Origin: Desulfobacter sp.
GTDB taxonomy: Bacteria > Desulfobacterota > Desulfobacteria > Desulfobacterales > Desulfobacteraceae
Direction of reading: 5' to 3'
Length of the DNA: 64,000 nucleotides
NCBI GenBank assembly: GCA_028768545.1
Contig: CP054838.1
Location: forward strand, 3,965,001-4,029,000
Under the pieces are notes generated by a model that saw only the letters and a program-made list of their open reading frames with translations, was not told where the DNA came from and made no database searches. A program made the translations under genes and the position numbers. Positions 18,457 to 28,312 of this stretch are shown in pieces; positions within the stretch are counted from its first letter, which is position 1; each line of letters opens with the position of its first letter.

Positions 18457-19822
18457 GGTTCATCCGATTAATGCGTACCTTTTATTGTGAAGGTCCAAAA
18501 GTTTCAACCTGAAAAACTCCGAATCCCTGTATCCATAAGCTTTCCGTTTCATGGTTTTTATCTTGTTATTTGTCCCTTCTAAAGGACCTGTAGATATCCT
18601 GTAATCATAGTATGAAAGGATTCTTTGCCTGTGCACAGCCAAGGTCTTGGCAAATTTCATCAACATTGAAATTTTGGAAATATTGGCCAGATTGATCCAA
18701 TTGCTGACTATCTTTTCAGCTGTTTCTTTTTTCTTTTGATTCCATATTTGCCTGAGTTCCTCTTTCATGTAGTAGACTACCAATAGCGGCTGATTTATTT
18801 TCAATGCTTCTTCTAACCGTTGGGCCTCCTTCTTGTCATCACTGAGGTTTTCGGGATTTTTTAACAAAAGCCACCGGACTCCCTTCAGAAGTTTTTGTTG
18901 CCCGGTATTGGCAAGAAGGTTGTAGAGCTTTCGCCTGAAATCCGACAGTTTCTCATTGAACAATTTAACAACATGAAATCTGTCAAAGACAATTGCTGAA
19001 CCAGAAAGATTTTCAATAACAGCACTCAAGTATGCCGGGGACATATCGATGCTGACGGCTTTGATTTTTGCTTTCGATATTTTCACTTTTGTCCAAAAAG
19101 ATTTCAAAGCTTCACCACCTTTTCCTTCTCCCACGTGCAGAATTCTACCGGATTCCAGATCCATCACGATGGTCAAGTATTTATGCCCTTTCCCTATGGA
19201 AATTTCATCTATGGCAATCTGCCGGACTTTCTCAAGGGGGATATTTCGATAACGCCTCAGCAGGTCTTCTTTCTGGATCTGCTTTATCGTATCCCAGCTG
19301 ATCCTTAAATGGATGGCAATATCTTTGATTGTCATGAACTGAGACAACTCCAAGACATACCGTTCAAAAGCCCGGGTATAGCTTTTCCCCTCCTGGGCAA
19401 AGGATAGTTTGATTTGCCGGACAAATTGACAGAACGAACACCAAATTCTCTGGATAGCCGTCCTGAGAATCACGGGTTTTGAACCTACCGGTATTGTTCT
19501 GAGATCTCTTGTCACAATCCCTTTCCTGGTGACGGACCTGGAATTACATTCCGGGCATTTTACCGCCTCCGGTTTTGGTATGAGTTCAAAAGTGATTATT
19601 CCACCGATGAAACGCGTTGTTTTATAAAAGTAGTCACGAAGGCCAAAGGCATGGTATATGAAGCTTGTGGACATTAATTCATTCTCCGATTTTGTGCGAA
19701 TAACACAAAAAAATTAGAACATGATCATGTTCACACCATCATTTCAAGCATAAAAATCCTTACTGTGTTATTGCCTTCCCAGTGATGTTTCTCAGTCCAG
19801 GTACGCGATTTTCTGATGAACC
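18457..19822 (-). mobile_element. ISL3-family insertion sequence, complete
   Basis: A 1,366-bp element bounded by imperfect terminal inverted repeats of about 24 bp (GGTTCATC at the outer end, GCGTACCT at the inner end of each) and flanked by the 8-bp direct repeat GAAAAAAG at 18449-18456 and 19823-19830. An 8-bp duplication is standard for ISL3. It carries one transposase on the minus strand whose stop codon lies inside the left repeat. Confidence 0.93.
18460..19674 (-). CDS. ISL3-family transposase
   Basis: A 404-residue intact transposase. It has the N-terminal zinc finger (CPECNSRSVTRKG with a later WCSFCQ), a helix-turn-helix (MTIKDIAIHLRISWDTIKQI), and the DDE_Tnp_ISL3 core with the first Asp in IAIDEISIGKGHKY, the second in VSIDMSPAYLSAV and the Glu region TGPLEGTNNKIKTMKRKAYG. 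This is the full ISL3 set of signatures and normal length, so the element could be active. It has inserted into an IS3 orfA. Confidence 0.93.
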   Translation of the reverse strand: MSTSFIYHAFGLRDYFYKTTRFIGGIITFELIPKPEAVKCPECNSRSVTRKGIVTRDLRTIPVGSKPVILRTAIQRIWCSFCQFVRQIKLSFAQEGKSYTRAFERYVLELSQFMTIKDIAIHLRISWDTIKQIQKEDLLRRYRNIPLEKVRQIAIDEISIGKGHKYLTIVMDLESGRILHVGEGKGGEALKSFWTKVKISKAKIKAVSIDMSPAYLSAVIENLSGSAIVFDRFHVVKLFNEKLSDFRRKLYNLLANTGQQKLLKGVRWLLLKNPENLSDDKKEAQRLEEALKINQPLLVVYYMKEELRQIWNQKKKETAEKIVSNWINLANISKISMLMKFAKTLAVHRQRILSYYDYRISTGPLEGTNNKIKTMKRKAYGYRDSEFFRLKLLDLHNKRYALIG

Positions 19823-20044
19823 GAAAAAAGATGCCATCTCAGGGATGACAGCAAACGCAGGTAAAAAACAGTCTGAAACTGAAAAGCAATTACGAAAAAA
19901 GGTTTCGGTCTTAAAAAAGGATCTAAACCGTAAAGAAAAGGCCTTGGCAGAAACCGCAGCCTTGTTGGTTCTCAAAAAAAAAGCCCAGGCAATCTGGGGG
20001 GAGCCCGAGGAAGATCGATATCCTCTAAAGACAAACAATCGGTT

Positions 20045-21070
20045 TTGCAATTGATCTCGGAAGTTTGTAAGTCAGGCGCCAGGAAAAACATGGCCGCCAG
20101 ATTGTTGGGGCTTACGATCCGAACACTTCAACGCTGGGCCAAAAGCGGGATGACTGATAAACGTAAAGGATCTCGTGCTACGCCTGCAAACAAAATGTCC
20201 GATGCAGAACGGCAGCAGATCATTAAAATCCTTGAATCTCCTGAATTTGCAGGATTGAACCCAAATCAAATAGTACCAAGACTTGCTGATCAAGGCATTT
20301 TTCTTGGGTCTGAATCGACAAAGTATCGAATTTTAAGAATGCTGAAAATGAACGCCCATCGGGAAGCCAGCAGGCCGAGTCAGAAAACCAGCCCTATTCC
20401 ATTATCAACAAATGGCCCTAATCAACTATGGTCTTGGGATATTAGCTACTTACCGTCCAAAGTAAGAGGTCAATTTTATTACCTTTATATGGTGATGGAT
20501 TTATACAGCCGGAAAGCAGTTGCTTGCCAGGTTTATGACTCTGAATCCGGCGACCTTGCAGCCGATCTGATAACGGATGCCTGTATCCGAGAAAAGATCT
20601 CAAAAGACCAGATCACCTTACACTCTGATAACGGTTCTCCGATGAAATCAGCAACCATGCTGGCAAAATTACAAGATTTGGGAGTGATGCCATCCTTTAG
20701 CAGACCCTCTGTCAGCAATGATAACCCGTTCTCAGAGTCGTTATTCAGAACCTTGAAATACAGGCCCGAATATCCTGAAAAGCCCTTTGAAAATATTGTG
20801 GAAGCACGAGACTGGGCTCACCGTTTTGTACGCTGGTATAATACCGAGCATCTCCACAGCAGTATTCGTTTTGTTACCCCGGAAGACAGACACACAGGTA
20901 AAGATTTTACGATCCTGAAAAATAGGCATCGAATATATCAAGAAGCCCAATTAAGGCATCCTGAAAGGTGGAGCGGAGAAACGAGGAACTGGAACCCGGT
21001 CACCGAGATTGTTTTGAAAAAGTTCAAGCGATTAAAAGCAGAAGATAAAGTTGAGAAGAAAGCGGCATGA
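20045..21070 (+). CDS. IS3-family transposase OrfB
   Basis: A 341-residue integrase-core protein with a helix-turn-helix start (LLGLTIRTLQRWAK) and the DDE residues in NQLWSWDISYL, LHSDNGSPMK and NDNPFSESLFRTLKY. The start codon is uncertain: the frame opens with TTG at 20045, overlapping the end of OrfA, so it may be made by frameshifting from OrfA. OrfB is intact while its OrfA partner is cut by ISL3, so the element is probably no longer mobile by itself. Confidence 0.88.
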   Translation: MQLISEVCKSGARKNMAARLLGLTIRTLQRWAKSGMTDKRKGSRATPANKMSDAERQQIIKILESPEFAGLNPNQIVPRLADQGIFLGSESTKYRILRMLKMNAHREASRPSQKTSPIPLSTNGPNQLWSWDISYLPSKVRGQFYYLYMVMDLYSRKAVACQVYDSESGDLAADLITDACIREKISKDQITLHSDNGSPMKSATMLAKLQDLGVMPSFSRPSVSNDNPFSESLFRTLKYRPEYPEKPFENIVEARDWAHRFVRWYNTEHLHSSIRFVTPEDRHTGKDFTILKNRHRIYQEAQLRHPERWSGETRNWNPVTEIVLKKFKRLKAEDKVEKKAA

Positions 21071-21174
21071 CCGTTTGAATTTGGTACGGCATAGCAAAAG
21101 TCCCTCATGGGCGAGAATGGGCCTTAATTTACCCGTCGGAGGTCGTGAAGGGATTTTGCGGCAAAGGCGACAAC

Positions 21175-22697
21175 GGGCGCATTCCCATTTTCCCGGTTTT
21201 AAAAAGGCCTGTCTTTTAGAGCAAAAAGAATGATATCCTCTGTTACGCTGAAATGAACATAAATGGATTGTGCTAATGAAGAAAGCTGAAGATTGTAATA
21301 CTGTTGATGAAGTCCTTGCATGCCTCAAAGAACTGGAAGAAGATCCAAATCGCTTGGTTCGTAACGCTAACGAATTAGAACAGATGGAGCAGGAAATCCT
21401 TGAGTATACAAATCGGATAAGCGCCTTTTTTTTAAAAAAAAGATCCAGGCCTCAGTAGATTCCTCTGAACAGGTCGACCAAGAAAAAGAATTGATGTCCA
21501 ATTGGCCGGGACGGATGAAAAGCGAAGGGCTTGAGACCGTTTGGATTCAGCTTTGTACAGATAGTTCGGTTGATATTCATGTTCGATACTATCGAAGGTC
21601 CTGTGACCGCCGAAAAGGAAAAAGATATAAAGGTGCATACGCTGGCTTAATCCTTCTTGGAATCCATGATCGCTGCTCGCCTGCTTTGGCTTCTATGGTG
21701 AGTTCTTGGTCAGCCTTATTAAGTTCTTTTGAAGAAGTCCGTCAAGTGCTTTGTGACCGTGGGATGACGTTGGGTATAAAGGTCATCCGTAAACTGACCT
21801 ATCGGTACGCATAGCGGGCTCGAGCCGAACAACAAGCGGGCCGAATCCCATTAAATGATAGAGATTTACTTGAAGGGCGGCGAGTCGTTATCAGCACTGA
21901 TGGTGGCCGCACTCGGCTCAGAGAGAAGAAAAGGGGACCAAAAACCCAAAAGGATAGAACCCGATTTCGTGGGGCATGGCGAGAACCCAAGCTTTTGATC
22001 ATTTATGTAGTGGACGCCCATGGAAAACAAGAAAAAAGCTTTTCACCATTTATTGATGGCTGTTTCAATGGACCGGATGGTGTATTCCACTTGTTAAAGG
22101 GTTATTTGAACTCCCTTCATATTCAGAACTCAGACAAAATACTGTTTGTTGCAGATGGGGCACATTGGATTTGGAATCGAATCCCCGGACTGCTAAAAGC
22201 ATTGGGGTTGGCTCCTGAGCGTGTGTATGAACTTCTCGATTTCTACCATGCAGTTGAGCATCTGGGTACAGTAGCAGGCTTAAGGAAGACCTGGTCATCC
22301 AAGGAACGCAAACGCTGGGTATCGAAGCAGCGAGGTCTTCTGCTGAAGGGAAAGGCGATTGAGGTGGTACAGGCCGTCCAGAAGCTTTGTAGAGGCAGAA
22401 ACAGTAAGGCTATCAAGACGGAACGGGATTATTTTGTGCGCAATGAACTGAGGCTTAATTTCTCAACTGTAAAAGCGTTGAACTTATCTATTGGCAGCGG
22501 TGCTATTGAAAGTTCGATTCGGAGAGTCGTGAATTTACGTCTTAAAGGTCCATGCATCTTTTGGTATCGGGAGAATGCAGAAAAAATGATTATGCTGCGA
22601 TCATTTTATAAAGCAGGGCGTTGGAACTGCCTGAAGCAGATGGCAAACATGCACAATCCAGTGCCAGCGGTATAACCGGGAAAATGGGAATGCGCCC
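21175..22697 (+). mobile_element. ISKra4-family insertion sequence, copy 1
   Basis: A 1,523-bp element. The ends are perfect inverted repeats of over 20 bp beginning GGGCGCATTCCC and ending GGGAATGCGCCC. The 9-bp direct repeat GGCGACAAC flanks it (21166-21174 and 22698-22706). That target overlaps the terminal repeat of the IS3 element, so it hit the very end of another IS. A second copy of identical length at 51868-53390 differs at only a handful of bases. Confidence 0.92.
21276..22675 (+). pseudogene. ISKra4 transposase with A-run frameshift and in-frame UAG (copy 1)
   Basis: ATG 21276 opens a short frame that ends at 21458, after an eight-T/eight-A run. A -1 slip there continues into KKIQASVDSSEQ and the main frame (21491 onwards), which reaches a TAG at 21812-21814 after LTYRYA and then runs on in the same frame (RARAEQQAGRIPLNDRDLL) to 22675. 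The C-terminal part has the ISKra4 signatures LDFYHAVEHLG and GAIESSIRRVVNLRLK. The A-run slip could be programmed, as in many IS; the UAG is unexplained. Both features are shared with copy 2, so they predate its spread. Confidence 0.8.
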
Positions 22698-22891
22698 GGC
22701 GACAACTTGCTTGACACACACCGCGGTGAGGGCGGCAAAAAGGCGGGGACCTGCCTGATAAAACCGGACCCCATGCTGAAAAAAAAGATAATTAATCACC
22801 TTGAAACTATAGGGTTCATACGTGCAGAATTGAAAAAATCTTTAAAACGGCAGTCAATTGCTCAATGGGCGTTTTGAAAAACAAATGCCCA

Positions 22892-24634
22892 TTATACGGT
22901 TTCAAGTTTTTTTTGGGGAAGTTTGATCACAAATCTGGTATTGGTGTCAGGAGTGGATTCCACTGTCAATTCACCTTTATGGTCTGTGACAACGATAAAA
23001 TATGAAATAAAAAGGCCAAGGCCGGTACCGTCACCAATGGGTTTGGTGGTAAAAAAAGGCTCAAACAATCTCTTTTTAATCTCATCATCCATTATAGGCC
23101 CATTATTTTCAATCTCAATGCAAACCATGGATTCCTTTCTGTATAACCGAAGAACAAATTGTGGGGAGCAGGTATTTATCTGGCTGTCAAACATGGCATG
23201 GGCCCCGTTTTTCAATATATTTAAAAATACCTGCTGGAGTTTATCTTTATCACAGAACACAGGCGGAACCCCATGGTCAAAGTCTTCGATAATTTGAATG
23301 GATTTAAAATTATACCTGTTTTTATATTGACAGTCATTTTGGGCAAGTTCAACCGACTTTTTTAACAATTTTCCAAGATCATGGCACTTTTGCACGGCAT
23401 TGGTTTTTCTGGCAAAAAAAAGCATGTTCTCAACAATTTTTGCTGCCCGCTTTCCCGTATCATTGATCATGTGCAATCGTCTAAACACCTCTCTTTTTTC
23501 CATATAGGCCTTTATGTCATCCAGGGATATCCCGATTTCCCGTGCCGCAGCATGATTTGCCGGCAGATCCCCTGAAAGACGATTGATCGCCACCTGGGCA
23601 TTTTGCATCATCCCGGCCAAGGGATTGTTGATCTCATGGGCCATCCCGGCTGCAAGCCCGCCAATGGACAGCATTTTTTCGGACTGGATCATCATTTCTT
23701 CCATGCGGACCTGGTCGGTGATATCGTCGATTCTAACGACCACGCCTTGGATTTTCTCCGTCTTTAGAGGATAGATAATAATGTCCTCATACCGTATGGT
23801 TTTACCGATAAAAGCACCCTGCTTTAAGATGGTCTTCATTTTTTGGGACTGGATGCTCTCTTTAATTTGACCCATATGCTGGGAAAGTCTTGGAAAGACA
23901 TCCACCAGTTTTTCCCCTATGGCACGATTTTGGTTTATACCGGTGTCAAGTTCGGCCTGGTGATTCCACTGGGTGATTTCACCGGTTTTATCCACCCCCA
24001 CAAGAATGGACGGCATGGAATTAATGATATTGGAAAGATAATTTTCCAATACATTTCGTTCATCAAGGGATTGTTTTATCTCAATGGCCAAGGCAATCTG
24101 GTGGGATACGGAGATAAGAATATTTTTATCCGCTTGGGAAAACTGATTTGGGTTGTCATAACTATGCACAGCAATAATCCCAAGAACCATTTCTCCCCTG
24201 ATCAAGGGCACACCAAACCACACCTTGGAGGGGGTACCGATCACCCGTCCTTGTTCAACTCTTTTACGAATCTGGGTTTCGTTTAAAAACAGGGGTGTTT
24301 TTTTATTTAACGCTTCTCCGGTCAATGAATTGTTTTGGGTTAAACAAATTTCAAATTGTGAATGATCATCGTAGTTATCCACAAAAAAAGGGATGTTGAC
24401 CCGGCCCTTTTGCCGGGTGCAGACAGCAATGTAAAAATTGGGAAGCCCCATGAGTTTGTTCAAGGATTTATAGATGTGTTCATATAGCTCATCTATATCC
24501 GTGGTGGTGTTCACCGCATTTGAAATATCAAAAAGTGTCCGGGTCAGTTTTTCAGAAAACACACTCTTTTTTGCCAACTTTTCTGCTTTTTCAACCCGTT
24601 CTTCCAATTCTTCGTATGTGGGCTTGATCTTCAT
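22892..24634 (-). CDS. GAF-PAS sensor histidine kinase
   Basis: A 580-residue cytoplasmic kinase. A short coiled coil is followed by a GAF domain (about residues 30-190), a PAS domain (about 200-305), a HisKA domain with phospho-acceptor His333 in AAGMAHEINNPLAG, and an HATPase domain with the N box (LQQVFLNILKNGAHAM), G1 (ENNGPIMDDEI) and G2 (GDGTGLGLFIS). No membrane segments are seen, so it senses an internal signal. No response regulator gene is adjacent; it is an orphan. It sits just right of the IS pile and reads towards it. Confidence 0.9.
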   Translation of the reverse strand: MKIKPTYEELEERVEKAEKLAKKSVFSEKLTRTLFDISNAVNTTTDIDELYEHIYKSLNKLMGLPNFYIAVCTRQKGRVNIPFFVDNYDDHSQFEICLTQNNSLTGEALNKKTPLFLNETQIRKRVEQGRVIGTPSKVWFGVPLIRGEMVLGIIAVHSYDNPNQFSQADKNILISVSHQIALAIEIKQSLDERNVLENYLSNIINSMPSILVGVDKTGEITQWNHQAELDTGINQNRAIGEKLVDVFPRLSQHMGQIKESIQSQKMKTILKQGAFIGKTIRYEDIIIYPLKTEKIQGVVVRIDDITDQVRMEEMMIQSEKMLSIGGLAAGMAHEINNPLAGMMQNAQVAINRLSGDLPANHAAAREIGISLDDIKAYMEKREVFRRLHMINDTGKRAAKIVENMLFFARKTNAVQKCHDLGKLLKKSVELAQNDCQYKNRYNFKSIQIIEDFDHGVPPVFCDKDKLQQVFLNILKNGAHAMFDSQINTCSPQFVLRLYRKESMVCIEIENNGPIMDDEIKKRLFEPFFTTKPIGDGTGLGLFISYFIVVTDHKGELTVESTPDTNTRFVIKLPQKKLETV

Positions 24635-25181
24635 TACCTGTCCTTGGGTTTTATTTAACTAAAGCCTGATGTTTATTTTTCCAAGAATGTACCTAAACAA
24701 TATCTATTAATTCTGCAACACCCAATTATCAGAGATAAAAGATACCAGGGTGCTTAAACTCCACGGTTTAATTTAAGATTTCTTAAATCTGGCACTATTC
24801 CGCCCCGGTACCATCAAGGTGAAGATTGCATCGCCCCCAAAAAAAGAATGCGACATATTCCCAGAAAAAAAACAAAGGCAACCGATACCTTGATGGCTGG
24901 ATGGCAGATTTTTTTTGGGGGGGGATGTTTAATTGAATCTATTTGTTTTATCTGCTATACCTTTGGCCTGAATCAAACCGGTGTATGGATACAATCCCAA
25001 GGCCCGCCGTTTGAACCGCAGATCAGAGAACAGGGCCTTGGGGTTAGAGTCGGCCCTGCCGGATAAGGAATCGCCGCTTCAGCAATTTTAAAGGCATTCA
25101 TTCTTCACAAGGCTCAAAAGACCCAAGCGTATAGAAGAAAAGAAAAAAATGCATCTAACTTGAGACTGACAAGGAGAACCA
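24635..25181. other. Gene-free stretch with a 10-bp inverted repeat
   Basis: No gene is seen in these 547 bases, which separate two divergent genes. CCATCAAGGT at 24811-24820 is repeated inverted as ACCTTGATGG at 24887-24896, 66 bases apart, followed by a T-run and a G-run. It could be a leader structure for the saccharopine dehydrogenase-like gene or an old repeat. No clear promoter stands out. Confidence 0.35.
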
Positions 25182-26504
25182 ATGAAAAACATTCTGATTC
25201 TGGGAGCCGGGCTTGTGAGCAGACCCGGCATCATCTTTCTTCTGGAAAACAAATTTAAGGTCACCGTGGCATCAAGAACCCTGGAAAAGGCCCAAAAAAT
25301 GGTCCAGGGATTTGAAAACGGCACCGCCGCGCAAATCCTGGTGGATGACACCAGGGCATTGGACGCCCTGGTAAAACAACATGATATTATTGTCAGCCTC
25401 CTGCCCTGGACCCACCATATCCTTGTGGCCCGATCCTGCCTTGCCAACAATAAACACATGGTCACCACCTCCTATGTCAGCCAAGAGATGAAAAACCTTT
25501 CTGACCAGGCAAAAGCCAAAAACCTCTTATTTTTAAATGAGATCGGTGTTGATCCTGGAATTGACCACATGTCAGCCATGAAAATCATTGATGAGGTCCA
25601 TGCTGAAAATGGTAAAATCCGGCATTTTTATTCTTTTTGCGGCGGCCTCCCGGCACCTGAAGATAATGACAACCCCCTTGGCTATAAATTTTCATGGAGT
25701 CCCAAAGGCGTTGTTCTGGCATCTAAAAACCCGGCCCGGTTTCTTGAAAACAAGGAACATATAAATATCAAAGGAGAGGATCTCTTTCTCAATTACCGCA
25801 GGGAAACGATCAAAGAACTGGGTGAATTTGAAGTTTACCCCAACAGGGATTCCATGCCCTATAAAGAAATTTACGGACTTAAGGATGCCCACACGGTCAT
25901 GCGGGGAACTTACAGAAACATCGGGTGGTGCGATACGTTCAAAAAAATCGTTGACCTCGGCCTGGTAGATGATACGCCAGTGTCACATTTGTCCAATATC
26001 AGCTTTAAAAAAATGATGGCGACTCTCCCGGGCATACCTGAAAATAAAAACATAAAAACTACCATTGCCCAAAAAGCCGGAATTGCTGAAGATCATTTTG
26101 TCATCCAAAACCTGGAATGGCTCGGATTGTTCAGCAATGATCCCATCCCTGCCCTGGACAATTACCTGGATATCTTAAGCGAAAAACTTTGGGAAAAACT
26201 GGTATACAAACCCGGTGAAAAAGATATGCTGGTGCTGCGCCACACCTTTGTGGTTGAAAACCAGGATGGCTCGGAAAAAACCATTACATCCACCCTGATC
26301 AATTACGGCATTCCCTTTGGAGACTCGTCAATGGCCAGGACGGTCAGCCTGCCATTGGGCATCGGCATCAAATTAATAGCCCAAGGTAAAATCGACCTGA
26401 CCGGTGTCCAGATCCCCATTAAAAAAGAGATTTACACCCCCGTACTCAAAGCGCTTGAAGACCTGGGAATTCAAATGGTTGAAAAAACAAAGCCAAAACC
26501 ATAA
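25182..26504 (+). CDS. Saccharopine dehydrogenase/reductase-like protein
   Basis: A 440-residue enzyme with the N-terminal NAD(P)-binding motif ILILGAGLVSRPG, the DIIVSLLPWTHH loop, the NEIGVDPGIDHMSAM motif and HFYSFCGGLPAPEDNDNPLG, all typical of saccharopine reductase (LYS9-type, glutamate-forming). AAGGAG lies seven bases before the ATG. In bacteria such proteins act in lysine degradation or in polyamine (carboxynorspermidine-like) routes; no partner gene is adjacent, so the substrate is open. It is followed by a strong terminator. Confidence 0.83.
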   Translation: MKNILILGAGLVSRPGIIFLLENKFKVTVASRTLEKAQKMVQGFENGTAAQILVDDTRALDALVKQHDIIVSLLPWTHHILVARSCLANNKHMVTTSYVSQEMKNLSDQAKAKNLLFLNEIGVDPGIDHMSAMKIIDEVHAENGKIRHFYSFCGGLPAPEDNDNPLGYKFSWSPKGVVLASKNPARFLENKEHINIKGEDLFLNYRRETIKELGEFEVYPNRDSMPYKEIYGLKDAHTVMRGTYRNIGWCDTFKKIVDLGLVDDTPVSHLSNISFKKMMATLPGIPENKNIKTTIAQKAGIAEDHFVIQNLEWLGLFSNDPIPALDNYLDILSEKLWEKLVYKPGEKDMLVLRHTFVVENQDGSEKTITSTLINYGIPFGDSSMARTVSLPLGIGIKLIAQGKIDLTGVQIPIKKEIYTPVLKALEDLGIQMVEKTKPKP

Positions 26505-26533
26505 GGGGACTGAGGTCACCAGAATAGCTGCAG

Positions 26534-26573
26534 AAAGGTTTTCCAGGCAAATTAAATGCCGGAAAACCTTTTT
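26534..26573 (+). terminator. Rho-independent terminator
   Basis: AAAGGTTTTCC pairs with GGAAAACCTTT around a 15-base loop and is followed by more T. It lies 30 bases after the saccharopine dehydrogenase-like gene. Confidence 0.85.
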
Positions 26574-26868
26574 ACATTTCTTTATAAAATATTCTTCTGT
26601 TTCTAAAAATTGGGGATGGGATAATCTATTCCTAACTGCCGAATTTTGAAATCGACTCACCAATAACGAAAGAAGTCACCATCAATTTGAACGATAGCCG
26701 AGGTCAACAAAGATAGGACAGGTTGAGGGGTTTTCTTTTACTTAAAATTTTACTGGAAATCAGACTCTCAACATCATTAATAAATATCACGGAGACAGCT
26801 TTTAAAAAGATAAAAAACTTTTAAAATGTTGAAATTTATTATATTCCAAAAAAGCTTCCATTTTTTAT

Positions 26869-28179
26869 CAGTAGTGTCCGGTTAGGTTGTTGCATATAAA
26901 AAGCATCTAAAATCATTGAAAAAACAGTCGGTTTTGTGTTGACAAATGTGCGTAAAAATTTTTGTGCGCCTTGAAAATTTAACTCAAGGAGCTCAAATGA
27001 CGCACATCTCAGTCCCTAAAAAACAACTACGGTCCCTGAACTTTGACAATTTCAGGTGCCCTCTGATAAAGTCACTTTCAAAAGCACCGGAATTACAATC
27101 TCGAGGAGACCGCCCTTTAAAAATGACATTCGAAGACCAGATAAATGCTTTGGTTTATTTCCATCTTCAGGAGCACAAGTCTGCCCGACATTTAATTCAG
27201 GATCTCAAGGAGAATGTTTTTGCTAAAGAAAATATTGCGCCAGACGGTGGTATCAGCCGTAGTAGTTTCTGTGAAGCCATCAATCACAGGGGACTCGAAC
27301 AACTGCAATTTATCTTTGAGGATCTTTATAAACAGGCTCTTGAGTGTCATCCGGGTGAACACGCCGAGTTAGGAGAGTTGGTTTCCATTGACGGTAGTCT
27401 CATAAATGCAGTCCTTTCAATGCACTGGGCGAACTACAGAAAAGGAAGTAAAAAAGCCAAAGTACATTGCGGATTTGACATTAATCACGGAATCCCAAAC
27501 AAAATCTTTTTGACTGAAGGCAACGGCGCTGAACGCACTTTTGTTCCCAAAATACTTTCCAAGGGGCAAACAGGTGTTATGGATCGTGGATATCAATCCC
27601 ATAAAGAATTTGACCTGCTTCAGGAGCAAGGCAAACATTTTGTCTGCCGTATAAAAACCAGGACAACAAGAACAATTATTGATAACCACGAGACCCCTTC
27701 CGACAGCTACATTTTTTATGATGCACTGGTTAAACTTGGTACTCCGAATCAAAACCAGACGAAAAGGCCTGTTCGGGTTGTTGGCTATAAAATTGCTGGC
27801 GTCAAATACTATGTGGCAACTGACAGGCATGATTTAACAGCGGAACAAATAGCAACAATTTATAAACTCCGGTGGACCATTGAGGATTTTTTCAAATGGT
27901 GGAAAGAACATCTGAAGGTATATCATCTCATTGCCCGCAGTGAATACGGCCTTATGGTTCAGATTCTTGGCGGCCTTATCACTTACCTGTTACTGGCAAT
28001 CCATTGCCAAAAACAGTTTAATGAAAAGGTCACGATCAAAAGAGTTCGGCAGCTGCGAACCGCCATTCTAAATGACCTGTTTGGCTGCGAGGAGCAGGGC
28101 TCTCATAATTCAAACAGGGACAATATTGTCAAAGATCAAAAAATTATTGAGCAAGCAAAAACCTAACCGGACATCACTG
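26869..28179 (+). mobile_element. IS4-family insertion sequence, copy 1
   Basis: A 1,311-bp element with terminal inverted repeats CAGTAGTGTCCGGTTAGGTT and, from the other end, CAGTGATGTCCGGTTAGGTT. It is flanked by the 10-bp direct repeat CATTTTTTAT (26859-26868 and 28180-28189), as expected for IS4. A nearly identical copy lies at 38459-39769 and a 3' fragment at 38185-38449. It sits in an intergenic region. Confidence 0.93.
26997..28166 (+). CDS. IS4-family transposase (copy 1)
   Basis: ATG 26997, preceded by AAGGAG, gives 389 residues; an upstream in-frame start at 26946 lacks a ribosome binding site. DDE features are LVSIDGSLINA (first Asp), GVMDRGYQSHKEF (second Asp) and the YREK-like block YKLRWTIEDFFKWWKEHL holding the catalytic Glu, typical of DDE_Tnp_1. 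It is intact and differs from copy 2 by about one residue (N/S near the C-terminus), so both copies are recent. Confidence 0.92.
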   Translation: MTHISVPKKQLRSLNFDNFRCPLIKSLSKAPELQSRGDRPLKMTFEDQINALVYFHLQEHKSARHLIQDLKENVFAKENIAPDGGISRSSFCEAINHRGLEQLQFIFEDLYKQALECHPGEHAELGELVSIDGSLINAVLSMHWANYRKGSKKAKVHCGFDINHGIPNKIFLTEGNGAERTFVPKILSKGQTGVMDRGYQSHKEFDLLQEQGKHFVCRIKTRTTRTIIDNHETPSDSYIFYDALVKLGTPNQNQTKRPVRVVGYKIAGVKYYVATDRHDLTAEQIATIYKLRWTIEDFFKWWKEHLKVYHLIARSEYGLMVQILGGLITYLLLAIHCQKQFNEKVTIKRVRQLRTAILNDLFGCEEQGSHNSNRDNIVKDQKIIEQAKT

Positions 28180-28312
28180 CATTTTTTATTAAAATGTGAC
28201 TGCTCCTTTTGAGCAGAAATACTACAAATTAAAATATGCAATTCGACTTGATTTTTTCAGGACGGGGTTTTCTGCCTGAAATATTAATGCACAGGTAAAA
28301 AAGGAGATACGT

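Larger units (their letters stand above)
18156..20054 (+). pseudogene. IS3 transposase OrfA split by ISL3 (18457-19822)
   Basis: The first part (18156-18456) has the helix-turn-helix MEYGIGRSTIGKWLRQY and ends in HHLEQWKK; the second (19831-20054) resumes with DAISGMTANAGKKQSETEKQ and the coiled coil typical of OrfA. Removing ISL3 and one copy of the 8-bp duplication joins them in frame (525 bases, 174 residues). ORF disruption is therefore due to the transposition alone. OrfB overlaps its end. Confidence 0.85.
18112..21172 (+). mobile_element. IS3-family element interrupted by ISL3
   Basis: The element starts with TGTCGCCT at 18112 at the 3' end of xdhC and ends with the inverted match AGGCGACA at 21172. 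It holds orfA (split) and orfB on the plus strand. A full ISL3 element sits inside orfA, and an ISKra4 element is inserted at its right end, so no target duplication can be read at that side. Without the ISL3 and its duplication it would be about 1.69 kb. Confidence 0.75.

Noticed and set aside
18112-22697. Composite transposon with cargo
   Set aside because: The IS elements are nested or abutting and of different families; no cargo gene lies between two like copies here.
25005-25080. Riboswitch ahead of the saccharopine dehydrogenase-like gene
   Set aside because: I could not match any lysine or other known riboswitch core; only the distant inverted repeat is noted.
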